Assembly (NCBI GenBank): GCA_003248755.1
Contig: QFQW01000023.1
Coordinates: 1 to 49,538 of the forward strand
From: Chryseobacterium sp.
Lineage (GTDB): Bacteria; Bacteroidota; Bacteroidia; Flavobacteriales; Weeksellaceae
Direction of reading: 5' to 3'
Length of the DNA stretch: 49,538 nucleotides
Below, one piece after another: positions 42,006 through 49,538 of the stretch. The translations under genes and the position numbers were made by a program. The notes under the pieces were generated by a model. That model was not told where the DNA came from and ran no database searches. It was given only the letters and a program-made list of their open reading frames with translations. Every line of letters begins with the position of its first letter. Within the stretch, counting starts at the first letter, position 1.

Positions 42006-42635
42006 TCATTTTAAATTATCATAAGTATTATCAATAAGAAAGTCCAATGCATTTTTGATTTTTGATTTCCCTTTATCCGTTTTCAAATCTACACCGCAAA
42101 AAACACTCCCATTGATTTCCGAATATAAATTAAGATAATATATTCCTGAAATAAGAATAGCTGTAATTGCCCGATAATCTGCTGCTTTTTCTCCAAAAAA
42201 TGGATCTGTTAAGCTTTTAAATAATAGTTCTCCGTTTTCTTCTTGTCCTTCTATTAGTTTTCTAAGAGCATCACGTTCTTCGGTAATACTCCAAAGCAGA
42301 ATCTTTTGTAAATCTTTGTTATGGGCAACAAATTCGAATTGTTCGGAGAGCATTTGTTTGGTAAAGTTTTTTCCTCCATCTGACATATTAATCTCTTGAT
42401 TTTCATCTTTCACATTACTCCAAAAATCTTGAGATTTGATATATTCATCCAGTAGCTGTTCCACTCCGCCAAAATAATTATAGATTAATTTTTTATCCAA
42501 ACCGGCCGTAGCAGCAATTTCATTCACACCAAGATGTTTATAACCTTTTGTTTTTAAAATTGTTCCAACTGCATCCAGAAACTGCTGCTTACTTTTTTCT
42601 TTATTTCTTTCCCGGGTATTATTATTTTTCATCAT
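42006..42635 (-). CDS. TetR-family transcriptional repressor
   Basis: A 209-aa TetR-type regulator. The N-terminal helix-turn-helix is clear (residues about 12-60: FLDAVGTILKTKGYKHLGVN, then IAATAGLDKKLIYNYFGG). The C-terminal ligand-binding part is helical and of unknown specificity. It is divergent from the aspartyl protease gene. A 16-bp inverted repeat (42672-42687) lies between the two genes and within both promoters, so it probably represses itself and the protease/DUF4932-like/GH92 group. The start is MMKNNNTRERN at 42635; Met2 is an alternative. Confidence 0.9.
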   Translation of the reverse strand: MMKNNNTRERNKEKSKQQFLDAVGTILKTKGYKHLGVNEIAATAGLDKKLIYNYFGGVEQLLDEYIKSQDFWSNVKDENQEINMSDGGKNFTKQMLSEQFEFVAHNKDLQKILLWSITEERDALRKLIEGQEENGELLFKSLTDPFFGEKAADYRAITAILISGIYYLNLYSEINGSVFCGVDLKTDKGKSKIKNALDFLIDNTYDNLK

Positions 42636-42660
42636 AGATTTAAAATCTTTTCAAAAATAA

Positions 42661-42701
42661 CAAATTTAATTGTCACCGTTTGGTGACTTTATGTATATTT
42701 G
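42661..42701. promoter_or_regulatory. divergent promoters with TetR operator
   Basis: The operator GTCACC-GTTT-GGTGAC (42672-42687) is flanked by two -7 boxes: TAAATTTG on the minus strand (plus-strand CAAATTTA, 42661-42668) for tetR, and TATATTTG on the plus strand (42694-42701) for the protease gene. A TTG at 42670-42672 lies 21 bp upstream of the plus -7 box. A dimer here would block both promoters. Confidence 0.78.
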
Positions 42702-42753
42702 TATAATTTTAAATTTAGAATTTAATTTTAATAAAAACTCAGAACTGGCAACC

Positions 42754-43914
42754 ATGAAAACTCACTTTATACTAATTCTAATCTTTAGTTTTAATCTGAG
42801 TTTTTCTCAAAACAAATTACCTGTTGTAAAATCAAATACAAAAGAGGTAAAAATCATAGAAAACAAAGAGCTGATAACCACCTGGAATCTAGCTCCAGAA
42901 GCAAAGCCAGACATCTACATTAGCGGAAAAAACACCAAATTCAGAAACATAAAGCTAGTTACAGATATTGATTCTATCGAGATCAATTTACTGCCTAAGC
43001 AAGAATTTGATTTTATTGTTTTACTTAATCAAAAAGATTCTTGCTATACGAGATTCAAAAGCCCAGGAACGAAAAACTTCGCCAACGAAAAACCATCAAA
43101 AAAAACAATTATCCCTTTTGTTGCAACTGTTGATAACAATATCCAAACTCAGGCAATCCTCAACAAAAAAGATAGTGTAAAACTTCTGTTTGATACCGGT
43201 GCTACGGGATTCTATCTAAAAAAAACAGCAATCCGACAATTCCTGAATCCAGAAGGAAAGAAGATTACAATGAATGACATTAGTGATAATCATTTCAAAA
43301 TATCAGATTTGGAATGGGAGCATCAAAAAGTTTATCCATTGGAGACAACCGGCGATTGCTGTGGTGGAATGTATGGCTGGGATATTTTTGATGGAAAAGT
43401 AGTTGAAATAGATTATGACACAAATCTAATGACTGTATCTACAAAAACACCAAAAATTTCTAAAGATTACGAAAAGTTTGAAATGGAAATGATGAAAGAA
43501 CATTTTTGCATCAATGTTGAGCTAGAAAGTGATAACAAGAGATACAAAACCAGATTCTTGTTTGATACGGGTTATCAAAAATCTGTAATGCTGGACAATA
43601 AGCTGATGAACAACATCGGATTTCCTATTCAGAATTTACCTGTTATCAAAAAATCGGTGATGTATAATTCGCAAAATCAGGAGATTCCTGTCAATATTGT
43701 TTCAGTTGAAAAATTAATTTTCGGAAAATATACACTTGAAAATATCCCTGCTCAAGTCAATAGCTACAGTCAACCCGCTGGTTATGCAACTAATTTTTTA
43801 GGAGGAGAAATTCTTAAAAGATTCAATATAATTCTAGATTTTAAAAACAATACGGTTTACCTTAAACCAAATCACTTGTTCAAAGAATCTTACTTAGAAA
43901 ATAACAAATCTTAA
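42754..43914 (+). CDS. exported retropepsin-like protein with two DTG motifs
   Basis: A 386-aa exported protein (signal peptide FILILIFSFNLSFSQ, cleavage near 19). Two aspartyl-protease motifs occur in one chain: LLFDTGATGF (Asp about 147) and FLFDTGYQKS (Asp about 271), each followed by the hydrophobic-Gly pattern of Asp_protease_2 domains. Single bacterial retropepsin-like domains usually dimerise; here both halves seem to be in one polypeptide, like a pepsin-type arrangement, although the two halves are not obviously similar outside the motifs. I chose ATG at 42754 because it opens the signal peptide. Likely role: periplasmic or surface proteolysis under TetR control. Confidence 0.8.
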   Translation: MKTHFILILIFSFNLSFSQNKLPVVKSNTKEVKIIENKELITTWNLAPEAKPDIYISGKNTKFRNIKLVTDIDSIEINLLPKQEFDFIVLLNQKDSCYTRFKSPGTKNFANEKPSKKTIIPFVATVDNNIQTQAILNKKDSVKLLFDTGATGFYLKKTAIRQFLNPEGKKITMNDISDNHFKISDLEWEHQKVYPLETTGDCCGGMYGWDIFDGKVVEIDYDTNLMTVSTKTPKISKDYEKFEMEMMKEHFCINVELESDNKRYKTRFLFDTGYQKSVMLDNKLMNNIGFPIQNLPVIKKSVMYNSQNQEIPVNIVSVEKLIFGKYTLENIPAQVNSYSQPAGYATNFLGGEILKRFNIILDFKNNTVYLKPNHLFKESYLENNKS

Positions 43915-43936
43915 AATCTATAATCAACTTAAAAAT

Positions 43937-45055
43937 ATGAAGAGGAAACTATTATTAATTGTGTCCTTTATGCTTTTTTTGACTTGCAACGCACAACAAA
44001 AAATTAATTTTTCTGAGCAATTCAAAAAAGAAAACAAAGGAAAATATAAAATTGAGGTCAATGAAGTAAAAGAATTGATTCAGATTATGTTAGCAATTAC
44101 CAAATCTGGTCTGGAAAATGATGATATGTTCCAACAGCAAGGTCAATACTACAAAGACATGTTGGCGCATTTCAAACCTTATGAAGAGGAAAAAATTATC
44201 AAAACTTTCGATTCACTAATGGTTTCATCTCCTTTCAACTATATCTTTTTGACAGGAAACGGAATTTCTTACAATTTCAAAGGTGATCAATTAATAAAAA
44301 GTAACATTTATGACTTCCCTGCAACAAGCATAAACGGGATCAAAATCACCGAAAATCCCATTACAACCTACAAACAGCAAATTGAAGATTTTGCAAAAAA
44401 ATCTCAGTTCAGAAAGTTTTATAAAAGTCAGAAAAAGTATTACTCAGAAATCGTTTCTGATTATGAGCAAAATGCCAATCTGGGAAAACAATGGAAATGG
44501 CTGGAAAAAAACTTTGATACAAAAATTGATAGTTACACGATCTATTGTTCACCGCTGATTAATGGACTTAATTATACAGATGAATTCAAGAATAATAATT
44601 TCAGACTGATTTATATGAATCTTCCGCCTTTGGAAAAACATACTTATCCATCAGCCATTCAAAACGAAATCTTCAATACGAGAATCATGTTTACTGAGAT
44701 TGACCACAACTATGTTGGCGGACCTTCAGAAAAAAATAAAGAAACTATTGACAAATTATTTGCTAACCGCCAATACTGGGTAAACGAAAATACTGAAGGA
44801 ACTTTTGCTTATCAAAATCCTATCAACGTTTTTAATGAATATATGACGTACAGCGTTTTTGTACTCTATTGCAAAGATTATTATGATGAACCGACATTTA
44901 ATATTGCGAAAAATGAAGTGATTGTTGTAATGAAAGACAGAGGATTTCCAAAAATGCAGGAATTTACTGATAATTTAATCAAAACCAGAGCAAATCATCC
45001 CAATGAGAAAATTGACAGCTGGTATCCAGAATTTTTAAAATTGTTTGAGAAATAA
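43937..45055 (+). CDS. DUF4932-like exported protein, possible metallohydrolase
   Basis: A 372-aa exported protein (signal peptide KRKLLLIVSFMLFLTCNAQ). The middle resembles DUF4932 proteins of Bacteroidota. The segment MFTEIDHNYVGG (Glu about 254, His about 257) followed by FNEYMTYSVF (Glu about 301) looks like a degenerate zincin pattern, ExxH plus a downstream Glu. This suggests a metal-dependent hydrolase, but the usual HExxH order is not present and the assignment is tentative. It lies 22 bp after the aspartyl protease gene and is followed by an intrinsic terminator. Confidence 0.6.
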   Translation: MKRKLLLIVSFMLFLTCNAQQKINFSEQFKKENKGKYKIEVNEVKELIQIMLAITKSGLENDDMFQQQGQYYKDMLAHFKPYEEEKIIKTFDSLMVSSPFNYIFLTGNGISYNFKGDQLIKSNIYDFPATSINGIKITENPITTYKQQIEDFAKKSQFRKFYKSQKKYYSEIVSDYEQNANLGKQWKWLEKNFDTKIDSYTIYCSPLINGLNYTDEFKNNNFRLIYMNLPPLEKHTYPSAIQNEIFNTRIMFTEIDHNYVGGPSEKNKETIDKLFANRQYWVNENTEGTFAYQNPINVFNEYMTYSVFVLYCKDYYDEPTFNIAKNEVIVVMKDRGFPKMQEFTDNLIKTRANHPNEKIDSWYPEFLKLFEK

Positions 45056-45080
45056 TATTCGATGCAAATTATGTTGTTTA

Positions 45081-45113
45081 AAAACAGTAATCATTTAGGT
45101 TGCTGTTTTTTTT
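45081..45113 (+). terminator. intrinsic terminator after the DUF4932-like gene
   Basis: AAAACAGTAA (45081-45090) and TTGCTGTTTT (45100-45109) pair in RNA over 10 bp, with one U-G pair and a 9-nt loop, followed by further T. It separates the protease/DUF4932-like pair from the GH92 gene. Confidence 0.7.
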
Positions 45114-45166
45114 ATACTTTCCGATTAAATTTATTATTTGCTATTTTTGATGTAAACAATCCTCGA

Positions 45167-47458
45167 ATGAATAAAATTAAGCTGTTCGTACTTTGTAGCA
45201 TTTTTTCTATTGGATTAAAATCTCAGGAAATTCAATCTTGGATTTCAAATCCTGTCGATTATGTTAACCCACTAATGGGAACGCAGTCTTCGTACGAGTT
45301 ATCAAACGGAAATACTTATCCAATTATCGGGTTGCCTTGGGGAATGAATTATTGGACGCCACAAACCGGAAAAAATGGAAATGGCTGGCAATACACTTAT
45401 AATTCTAATAAAATTCAAGGTTTTAAACAGACACATCAGCCATCTCCTTGGATGAATGATTATGGACAATTTTCCATTTTACCAATCGTTGGCAATCCAG
45501 AAATAGATCAAGAAAAACGAGCAAGCTGGTTTTCTCATAAGACAGAAATTGCTAGTCCTTATTATTACAAAGTTTATCTCGCAGATTACAATGTCTGGAC
45601 AGAAATTGCACCGACAGAACGCTCAGCAATCATGCGGTTTACATTTCCGGAGACCAGTCAGGCACAGATACTTTTGGACGCATTTGAAAAAGGTTCTTAT
45701 GTAAAAATAATTCCATCCGAAAGAAAAATCATTGGATATTCTACGAGATATGCCAGAGGAAAGATGGAGAATTTCAAAAACTATTTTGTGATTGAATTTG
45801 ATAAAGATTTCACTTCTCAAAATGTCTGGAACGGAACTGAAATTCTAAAATCTAATGAAATCAAAGCAGAACACGTTGGCGCAATAGTAAAATTTCCCCA
45901 ACTGAAAAAGGGAGAACAAGTTACTCTTCATATAGCTTCTTCTTTTATCAGCCCTGAACAAGCCGAAATTAATCTGAAAGAAGTGAAAGGAAAAACACTT
46001 GAACAAGTAAAATCAAACGGGAAAGACATTTGGAATCAAACACTCAATAAAATTCAAATCAAAGGCACAACAATAGATCAAGCAAGAACTTTTTACAGCT
46101 GTCTCTACAGAAGTGTTCTATTCCCGCAAAAACTTTATGAAAAAGATAAAAACGGAAACATCCGGCATTACAGTCCTTACAATGGAAAAGTGATGCCTGG
46201 ATATTTGTATGGAGGAACAGGATTCTGGGATACATTCCGCGCACTCTATCCTCTTCTGAATCTTGTTTACCCATCCATAAATGTTGAGATGCAGAAAGGT
46301 TTAATCTCGGCTTATCAGGAAGGTGGTTTTTTACCGGAATGGAGCAGTCCCGGATTTGCGGATATCATGATTGGAAATAATTCGGCTTCAGTTGTTTCCG
46401 AAGCTTACATCAAAGGTTTAAGAGGTTATGATGCAGAAATTCTTTGGCAGGCATTGAAACACGGCGCCCATAACGAAGGACCAATAAGTGCTGTTGGCAG
46501 AAAAGGTGTTGAAGATTATAATAAAATCGGGTATGTCCCAACAGATATAGGAATTGATGAAAGCGCAGCAAGAACTTTGGAATATGCTTATGATGATTAC
46601 GCTATTTACGAATTTGGAAAAGCATTAAATAAAGCAGATGACGAGCTCAAACCTTACAAAGAAAGAGCCATGAATTACAAACATCTTTTTGACCCAAAAT
46701 ATAATCTGATGCGAGGCAAAAAGAAAAACGGTGAATTTCAGGAAAATTTTGACCCTTTCGAATGGGGAAATGCTTTTACCGAAGGTAACAGCTGGCATTA
46801 CACCTGGAGCGTGTTTCAGGACATCGATGGATTGAAAGAATTAATGGGAGGAAAACAGAAATTTGCTAAAATGTTGGATTCAGTTTTTATAATGCCTCCG
46901 ACTTTTAATACCAATTATTATAAAGAAGTTATCCACGAGATGCGCGAAATGCAAATCGTTGGAATGGGACAATATGCGCATGGGAACCAGCCAATTCAGC
47001 ACATGCTTTATCTATATAACTACGCCGGACAGCCTTGGAAAACTCAATATTGGGTAAGACAAACGATGGACAAATTATACAAACCAACACCTGACGGCTA
47101 TTGTGGAGATGAAGACAATGGCCAAACTTCAGCGTGGTATGTTTTCTCGGCTTTAGGTTTTTATCCCGTAACTCCCGCAAGTACGCAGTATGTTTTGGGA
47201 GCACCTCTTTTCAAGGCGGTTAAAATTAATCTAGGCAACAATAAAAACATAGAAATAGAGGCGCCACATAATTCTGAAAATAATCTCTATATAGAAAATT
47301 TGAAATTCAATGGAAAGAAATATTCTAAAAATTGGTTGGATCATTTTGAGCTATCAAAAGGTGCAAAATTAAAATTCGAAATGAGTGATAAACCCAATAC
47401 TGAAAGAGGAATTGAGGATTCTGACGCTCCATTCTCTATGAGTAAATGTGATAAATAA
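45167..47458 (+). CDS. GH92-family alpha-mannosidase
   Basis: A 763-aa exported glycoside hydrolase (signal peptide IKLFVLCSIFSIGLKSQ). Family 92 landmarks are present: VDYVNPLMGTQSSYELSNGN at the mature N-terminus, PGYLYGGTGFWDTFRALYPL, PEWSSPGFADIMIGNNSAS, DEDNGQTSAWYVFSALGFYP near the C-terminus. GH92 enzymes are calcium-dependent exo-alpha-mannosidases acting on N-glycans and mannans. An in-frame ATG at 45062 would add 35 residues across a terminator, so ATG at 45167 is chosen. It has no SusCD pair beside it. It follows the proteases, so glycoprotein breakdown is a plausible shared purpose. Confidence 0.93.
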   Translation: MNKIKLFVLCSIFSIGLKSQEIQSWISNPVDYVNPLMGTQSSYELSNGNTYPIIGLPWGMNYWTPQTGKNGNGWQYTYNSNKIQGFKQTHQPSPWMNDYGQFSILPIVGNPEIDQEKRASWFSHKTEIASPYYYKVYLADYNVWTEIAPTERSAIMRFTFPETSQAQILLDAFEKGSYVKIIPSERKIIGYSTRYARGKMENFKNYFVIEFDKDFTSQNVWNGTEILKSNEIKAEHVGAIVKFPQLKKGEQVTLHIASSFISPEQAEINLKEVKGKTLEQVKSNGKDIWNQTLNKIQIKGTTIDQARTFYSCLYRSVLFPQKLYEKDKNGNIRHYSPYNGKVMPGYLYGGTGFWDTFRALYPLLNLVYPSINVEMQKGLISAYQEGGFLPEWSSPGFADIMIGNNSASVVSEAYIKGLRGYDAEILWQALKHGAHNEGPISAVGRKGVEDYNKIGYVPTDIGIDESAARTLEYAYDDYAIYEFGKALNKADDELKPYKERAMNYKHLFDPKYNLMRGKKKNGEFQENFDPFEWGNAFTEGNSWHYTWSVFQDIDGLKELMGGKQKFAKMLDSVFIMPPTFNTNYYKEVIHEMREMQIVGMGQYAHGNQPIQHMLYLYNYAGQPWKTQYWVRQTMDKLYKPTPDGYCGDEDNGQTSAWYVFSALGFYPVTPASTQYVLGAPLFKAVKINLGNNKNIEIEAPHNSENNLYIENLKFNGKKYSKNWLDHFELSKGAKLKFEMSDKPNTERGIEDSDAPFSMSKCDK

Positions 47459-47534
47459 CATATCAAAATATTTTTCTAATGTTAAAATTAAATGATTTTT
47501 TTATTAATTTTAATTAATTATTAACGATTTCAGA

Positions 47535-48017
47535 ATGAAAACACTCCTACTTGTAAGACATGCCAAAAGTGATTGGCCGGAAGATGTGGATGATTTTGAC
47601 CGCCCATTGACCGAGCTTGGAAGAACCAATGCACCAAAAATGGCTCAATTTCTGAAATTTAACAATATTGATATTGAAACTTTCGTAACCAGTCCGGCTG
47701 TACGGGCCAAAGAGACTTGCAAATTATTCTCAGAAGTTTTTGAAAAAGAATTTTCTATTCAAGATAAGCTTTACAGACCTTCTGAAGAGAATTTTTTATC
47801 CGTCATTTTTGACACAGATGACAAAGTAAATAGCTTGGCTTTGTTTTCACACAACAATGGGATTTCAAACTTTGCCAATTCCCTTTCCGACGAGATTGTA
47901 AATCTTCCGACTTCCGGAGTTGTTGGCTACGAAATAGATTGTGATAACTGGAGTGATTTTGAAATGGCGAAAAAACGGTTTTTGTTTTTTTATTCACCAA
48001 AGAATTTTAATCAATAA
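47535..48017 (+). CDS. SixA-like phosphohistidine phosphatase
   Basis: A 160-aa histidine phosphatase of SixA type: catalytic RHAKSD at residues 8-13 (His 9 forms the phospho-enzyme), PLTELGRTNAPKMAQFL, and the downstream SPAVRAKET and ALFSHNNGISNF segments (second catalytic His). SixA in E. coli removes phosphate from phosphohistidine in relay systems. Given the dense kinase genes upstream, a link is possible but not shown. It is monocistronic, with a bidirectional terminator after it. Confidence 0.9.
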   Translation: MKTLLLVRHAKSDWPEDVDDFDRPLTELGRTNAPKMAQFLKFNNIDIETFVTSPAVRAKETCKLFSEVFEKEFSIQDKLYRPSEENFLSVIFDTDDKVNSLALFSHNNGISNFANSLSDEIVNLPTSGVVGYEIDCDNWSDFEMAKKRFLFFYSPKNFNQ

Positions 48018-48028
48018 TTTCTAAATAA

Positions 48029-48054
48029 AAAAACTCCCAGATTTGGGAGTTTTT
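48029..48054. terminator. bidirectional intrinsic terminator
   Basis: AAAAACTCCCA (48029-48039) and TGGGAGTTTTT (48044-48054) form a perfect 11-bp stem with a 4-nt loop, with A/T tracts on both sides. It ends both the plus-strand phosphatase gene and the minus-strand alaS. Confidence 0.9.
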
Positions 48055-48074
48055 GTTTTATTATAATATTACTT

Positions 48075-49538
48075 TTATAATTCTAAAGCCTTTTGATAAG
48101 CATTCTCCAAGCCGTCAAGATTTTTTCCTCCAGCAGTTGCAAAGCCCGGATTTCCGCCGCCGCCGCCCTGGATTTCTTTTGCTAAATCTTTTACGATAGC
48201 TCCTGCTTGATAACTAGAAGCCAAATCATCAGAAACACCAACCGTAATCATTGGTTGTCCGTCTGCATCAGAAAGAATAATAGTTACAGAAGTAGGAATT
48301 TCTCTTTTTAATTGGAATACAATATCTTTTACAGAACCTGCATCAAGAGATGTTTTCTTCACCAAAAGCTGCTTGTCTCCTTTTTGTTCGTAGGCATTTT
48401 TCCAGTCTCCGATTTCGCCTTTTGCCTTTTCTTTTTTGAAGGCTTCAACCTCTGATTTTAAAGATGTGTTTTCTTCAATTAATTTTTCAATCGATTTTAC
48501 AATATCTTTAGATTTCAGCAATTGAGAAAGTTCGTTAATCTGCTTTTCTAAACTTTTGAAATATTCAGCAGATTTATCTCCGGAAATTGCTTCAATCCTT
48601 CTGATTCCTGCTGCTGCAGAACTTTCGGAAACGATTTTGAAATGACCAATCTCGCTGGTATTTTTTACATGAGTTCCACCACAAAGTTCCATCGATGTTC
48701 CGAACTGGATCATTCTCACATTGTCGCCGTATTTCTCACCGAACAAAGCCATTGCACCTCTATCCAGAGCTTCCTGAATCGGAATGCTTCGGAATTCCTG
48801 TAACGCAATACTTTCCTTGATTTTGGCATTCACTTTATCTTCAACCAGCTTCAATTCCTCATCTGTCATTTTACTGAAATGAGAGAAATCGAAACGAAGA
48901 TAATCGGGACCTACGAATGAACCTTTCTGCTCAACATGAGTTCCCAAAACGTTTCTCAAAGCCTCGTGCAACAAATGTGTTACAGAGTGGTTGGCTTGGG
49001 AATTTTTTCTGTCGGCTGCATTGACTTTGGCATAGAAAACGGCACCTGCATCTTTCGGAAGTCCATTGATTAAAGAAATAATCAATCCGTTTTCTTTTTT
49101 AGTTTCTAAAACTTCAAAACTTTCGGTAGCATTTTCAAGAACTCCTTTATCCCCTATTTGTCCACCACCTTCAGGATAGAAAGGCGATTCGCTCAACACC
49201 ACCTGATAAAATTCTCCGTCTTTATTTTCTACCTTTCTGTATCTCGTAATATAAGTTTCGGATTCGATTTTGTCGTAACCTACAAAGTTTTCAGGTTTTT
49301 CTTCCAACGTAACCCAATCGTAAACTTTCTGGGCAGAATCGGCTTTGGAACGTTGTTTTTGTTCATTCAAAGCTTGTTCAAATCCGGCTTCATCGATGGT
49401 TAAGCCTTTTTCTTCCGCAATGATTCTTGTTAAATCATCAGGGAAACCATAAGTATCGTACAATTCGAAAACCTCTTCCGTCGGTAATACTTTTTTACCT
49501 TCAGAAATCGTTTGCTGAATTAATTTATCAACTCTGAT
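48075..49538 (-). CDS. alaS: alanyl-tRNA synthetase, 3' part (cut by window edge)
   Basis: The C-terminal portion (about 488 residues) of alanyl-tRNA synthetase. The reading frame continues without a stop to the window edge at 49538, so the catalytic N-terminal domain is outside. Visible are the end of the tRNA-recognition region (LYDTYGFPDDLTRIIAEEKG), the beta-barrel linker, the editing domain with zinc ligands in NHSVTHLLHEAL and MELCGGTHVKNTSE, a coiled coil, and the C-Ala domain ending in GGGGGNPGFATAGGK. It charges tRNA-Ala and clears mischarged Ser/Gly. No abnormality is seen in this part. Confidence 0.97.
   Translation of the reverse strand: MRVDKLIQQTISEGKKVLPTEEVFELYDTYGFPDDLTRIIAEEKGLTIDEAGFEQALNEQKQRSKADSAQKVYDWVTLEEKPENFVGYDKIESETYITRYRKVENKDGEFYQVVLSESPFYPEGGGQIGDKGVLENATESFEVLETKKENGLIISLINGLPKDAGAVFYAKVNAADRKNSQANHSVTHLLHEALRNVLGTHVEQKGSFVGPDYLRFDFSHFSKMTDEELKLVEDKVNAKIKESIALQEFRSIPIQEALDRGAMALFGEKYGDNVRMIQFGTSMELCGGTHVKNTSEIGHFKIVSESSAAAGIRRIEAISGDKSAEYFKSLEKQINELSQLLKSKDIVKSIEKLIEENTSLKSEVEAFKKEKAKGEIGDWKNAYEQKGDKQLLVKKTSLDAGSVKDIVFQLKREIPTSVTIILSDADGQPMITVGVSDDLASSYQAGAIVKDLAKEIQGGGGGNPGFATAGGKNLDGLENAYQKALEL

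Noticed and set aside
45062..45166. N-terminal extension of the GH92 protein
   Set aside because: The extension crosses a clear terminator hairpin and would mask the signal peptide that begins at 45167.

Overview
The window looks like chromosomal DNA of a Flavobacteriia member, most likely a Chryseobacterium-type Weeksellaceae. The evidence is the low GC content, very AT-rich spacers, genes without Shine-Dalgarno sites, several promoters of the Bacteroidota form TTTG-N19-21-TAnnTTTG, a lipoprotein TamA variant (TamL) beside TamB, and exported proteins of Bacteroidota type. Genus is inferred; no rRNA or other definitive marker is present. The right edge cuts alaS. I saw no tRNA, rRNA, CRISPR array, transposase gene or phage structural gene.

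Layout. (1) 71-1905: a LuxR-type response regulator, with a possible small membrane ORF just upstream, divergent from an XRE/S24 LexA-like repressor that carries its own operator. (2) 2057-7513: electrophile/quinone-type detoxification genes on the minus strand: pirin; a cupin, receiver-like and Crp/Fnr operon; an MhqD-like hydrolase; two MhqO-like ring-cleaving dioxygenase paralogues; and a small acetyltransferase. Two MITE-like inverted-repeat elements lie in the spacers. The pirin and dioxygenase promoters share the same palindrome at the same 25-bp distance from an identical -7 box, so they are probably co-regulated. (3) 7733-22313: a sigma-54-type activator on the plus strand faces a 13-gene minus-strand run. 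That run encodes a haloperoxidase-like hydrolase, MaoC protein, exported alpha/beta hydrolase, isochorismatase-like hydrolase, alginate-export-type porin, exported M17 N-domain protein, YtcJ-like amidohydrolase, DoxX, Dps, a DUF1275 protein, a TPR histidine kinase, an NtrC-type response regulator and a TMEM175 K+ channel. It reads as a stress/detoxification operon with its own sensor at the 3' end. A 22-bp perfect palindrome lies about 110 bp upstream of its first gene.

(4) 22993-31700: an orphan 117-aa gene with a textbook promoter, then a tamB-tamL-semiSWEET operon, a small exported protein and a possible small membrane protein. (5) 31813-40079: a chemotaxis-like signalling module without receptors, CheA or CheW: REC-PAS-histidine kinase, a CHASE3/HAMP/GAF hybrid kinase with three receivers, a stand-alone receiver, CheR, CheB lacking its receiver, and two paralogous single-domain receivers. 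(6) 40259-41470: two convergent Crp/Fnr paralogues with FNR-type recognition helices. Each has an FNR-box-like site in its upstream region. (7) 42006-47458: a TetR regulator divergent from a gene group for a two-motif aspartyl protease, a DUF4932-like exported protein and a GH92 alpha-mannosidase. The TetR operator sits inside both divergent promoters. (8) 47535-49538: a SixA-like phosphatase and the 3' part of alaS, separated by a bidirectional terminator.

Sequence patterns (repeats, promoter boxes, catalytic motifs) were read directly. Family names come from recognising motifs by eye, and operon and regulatory links are inference.
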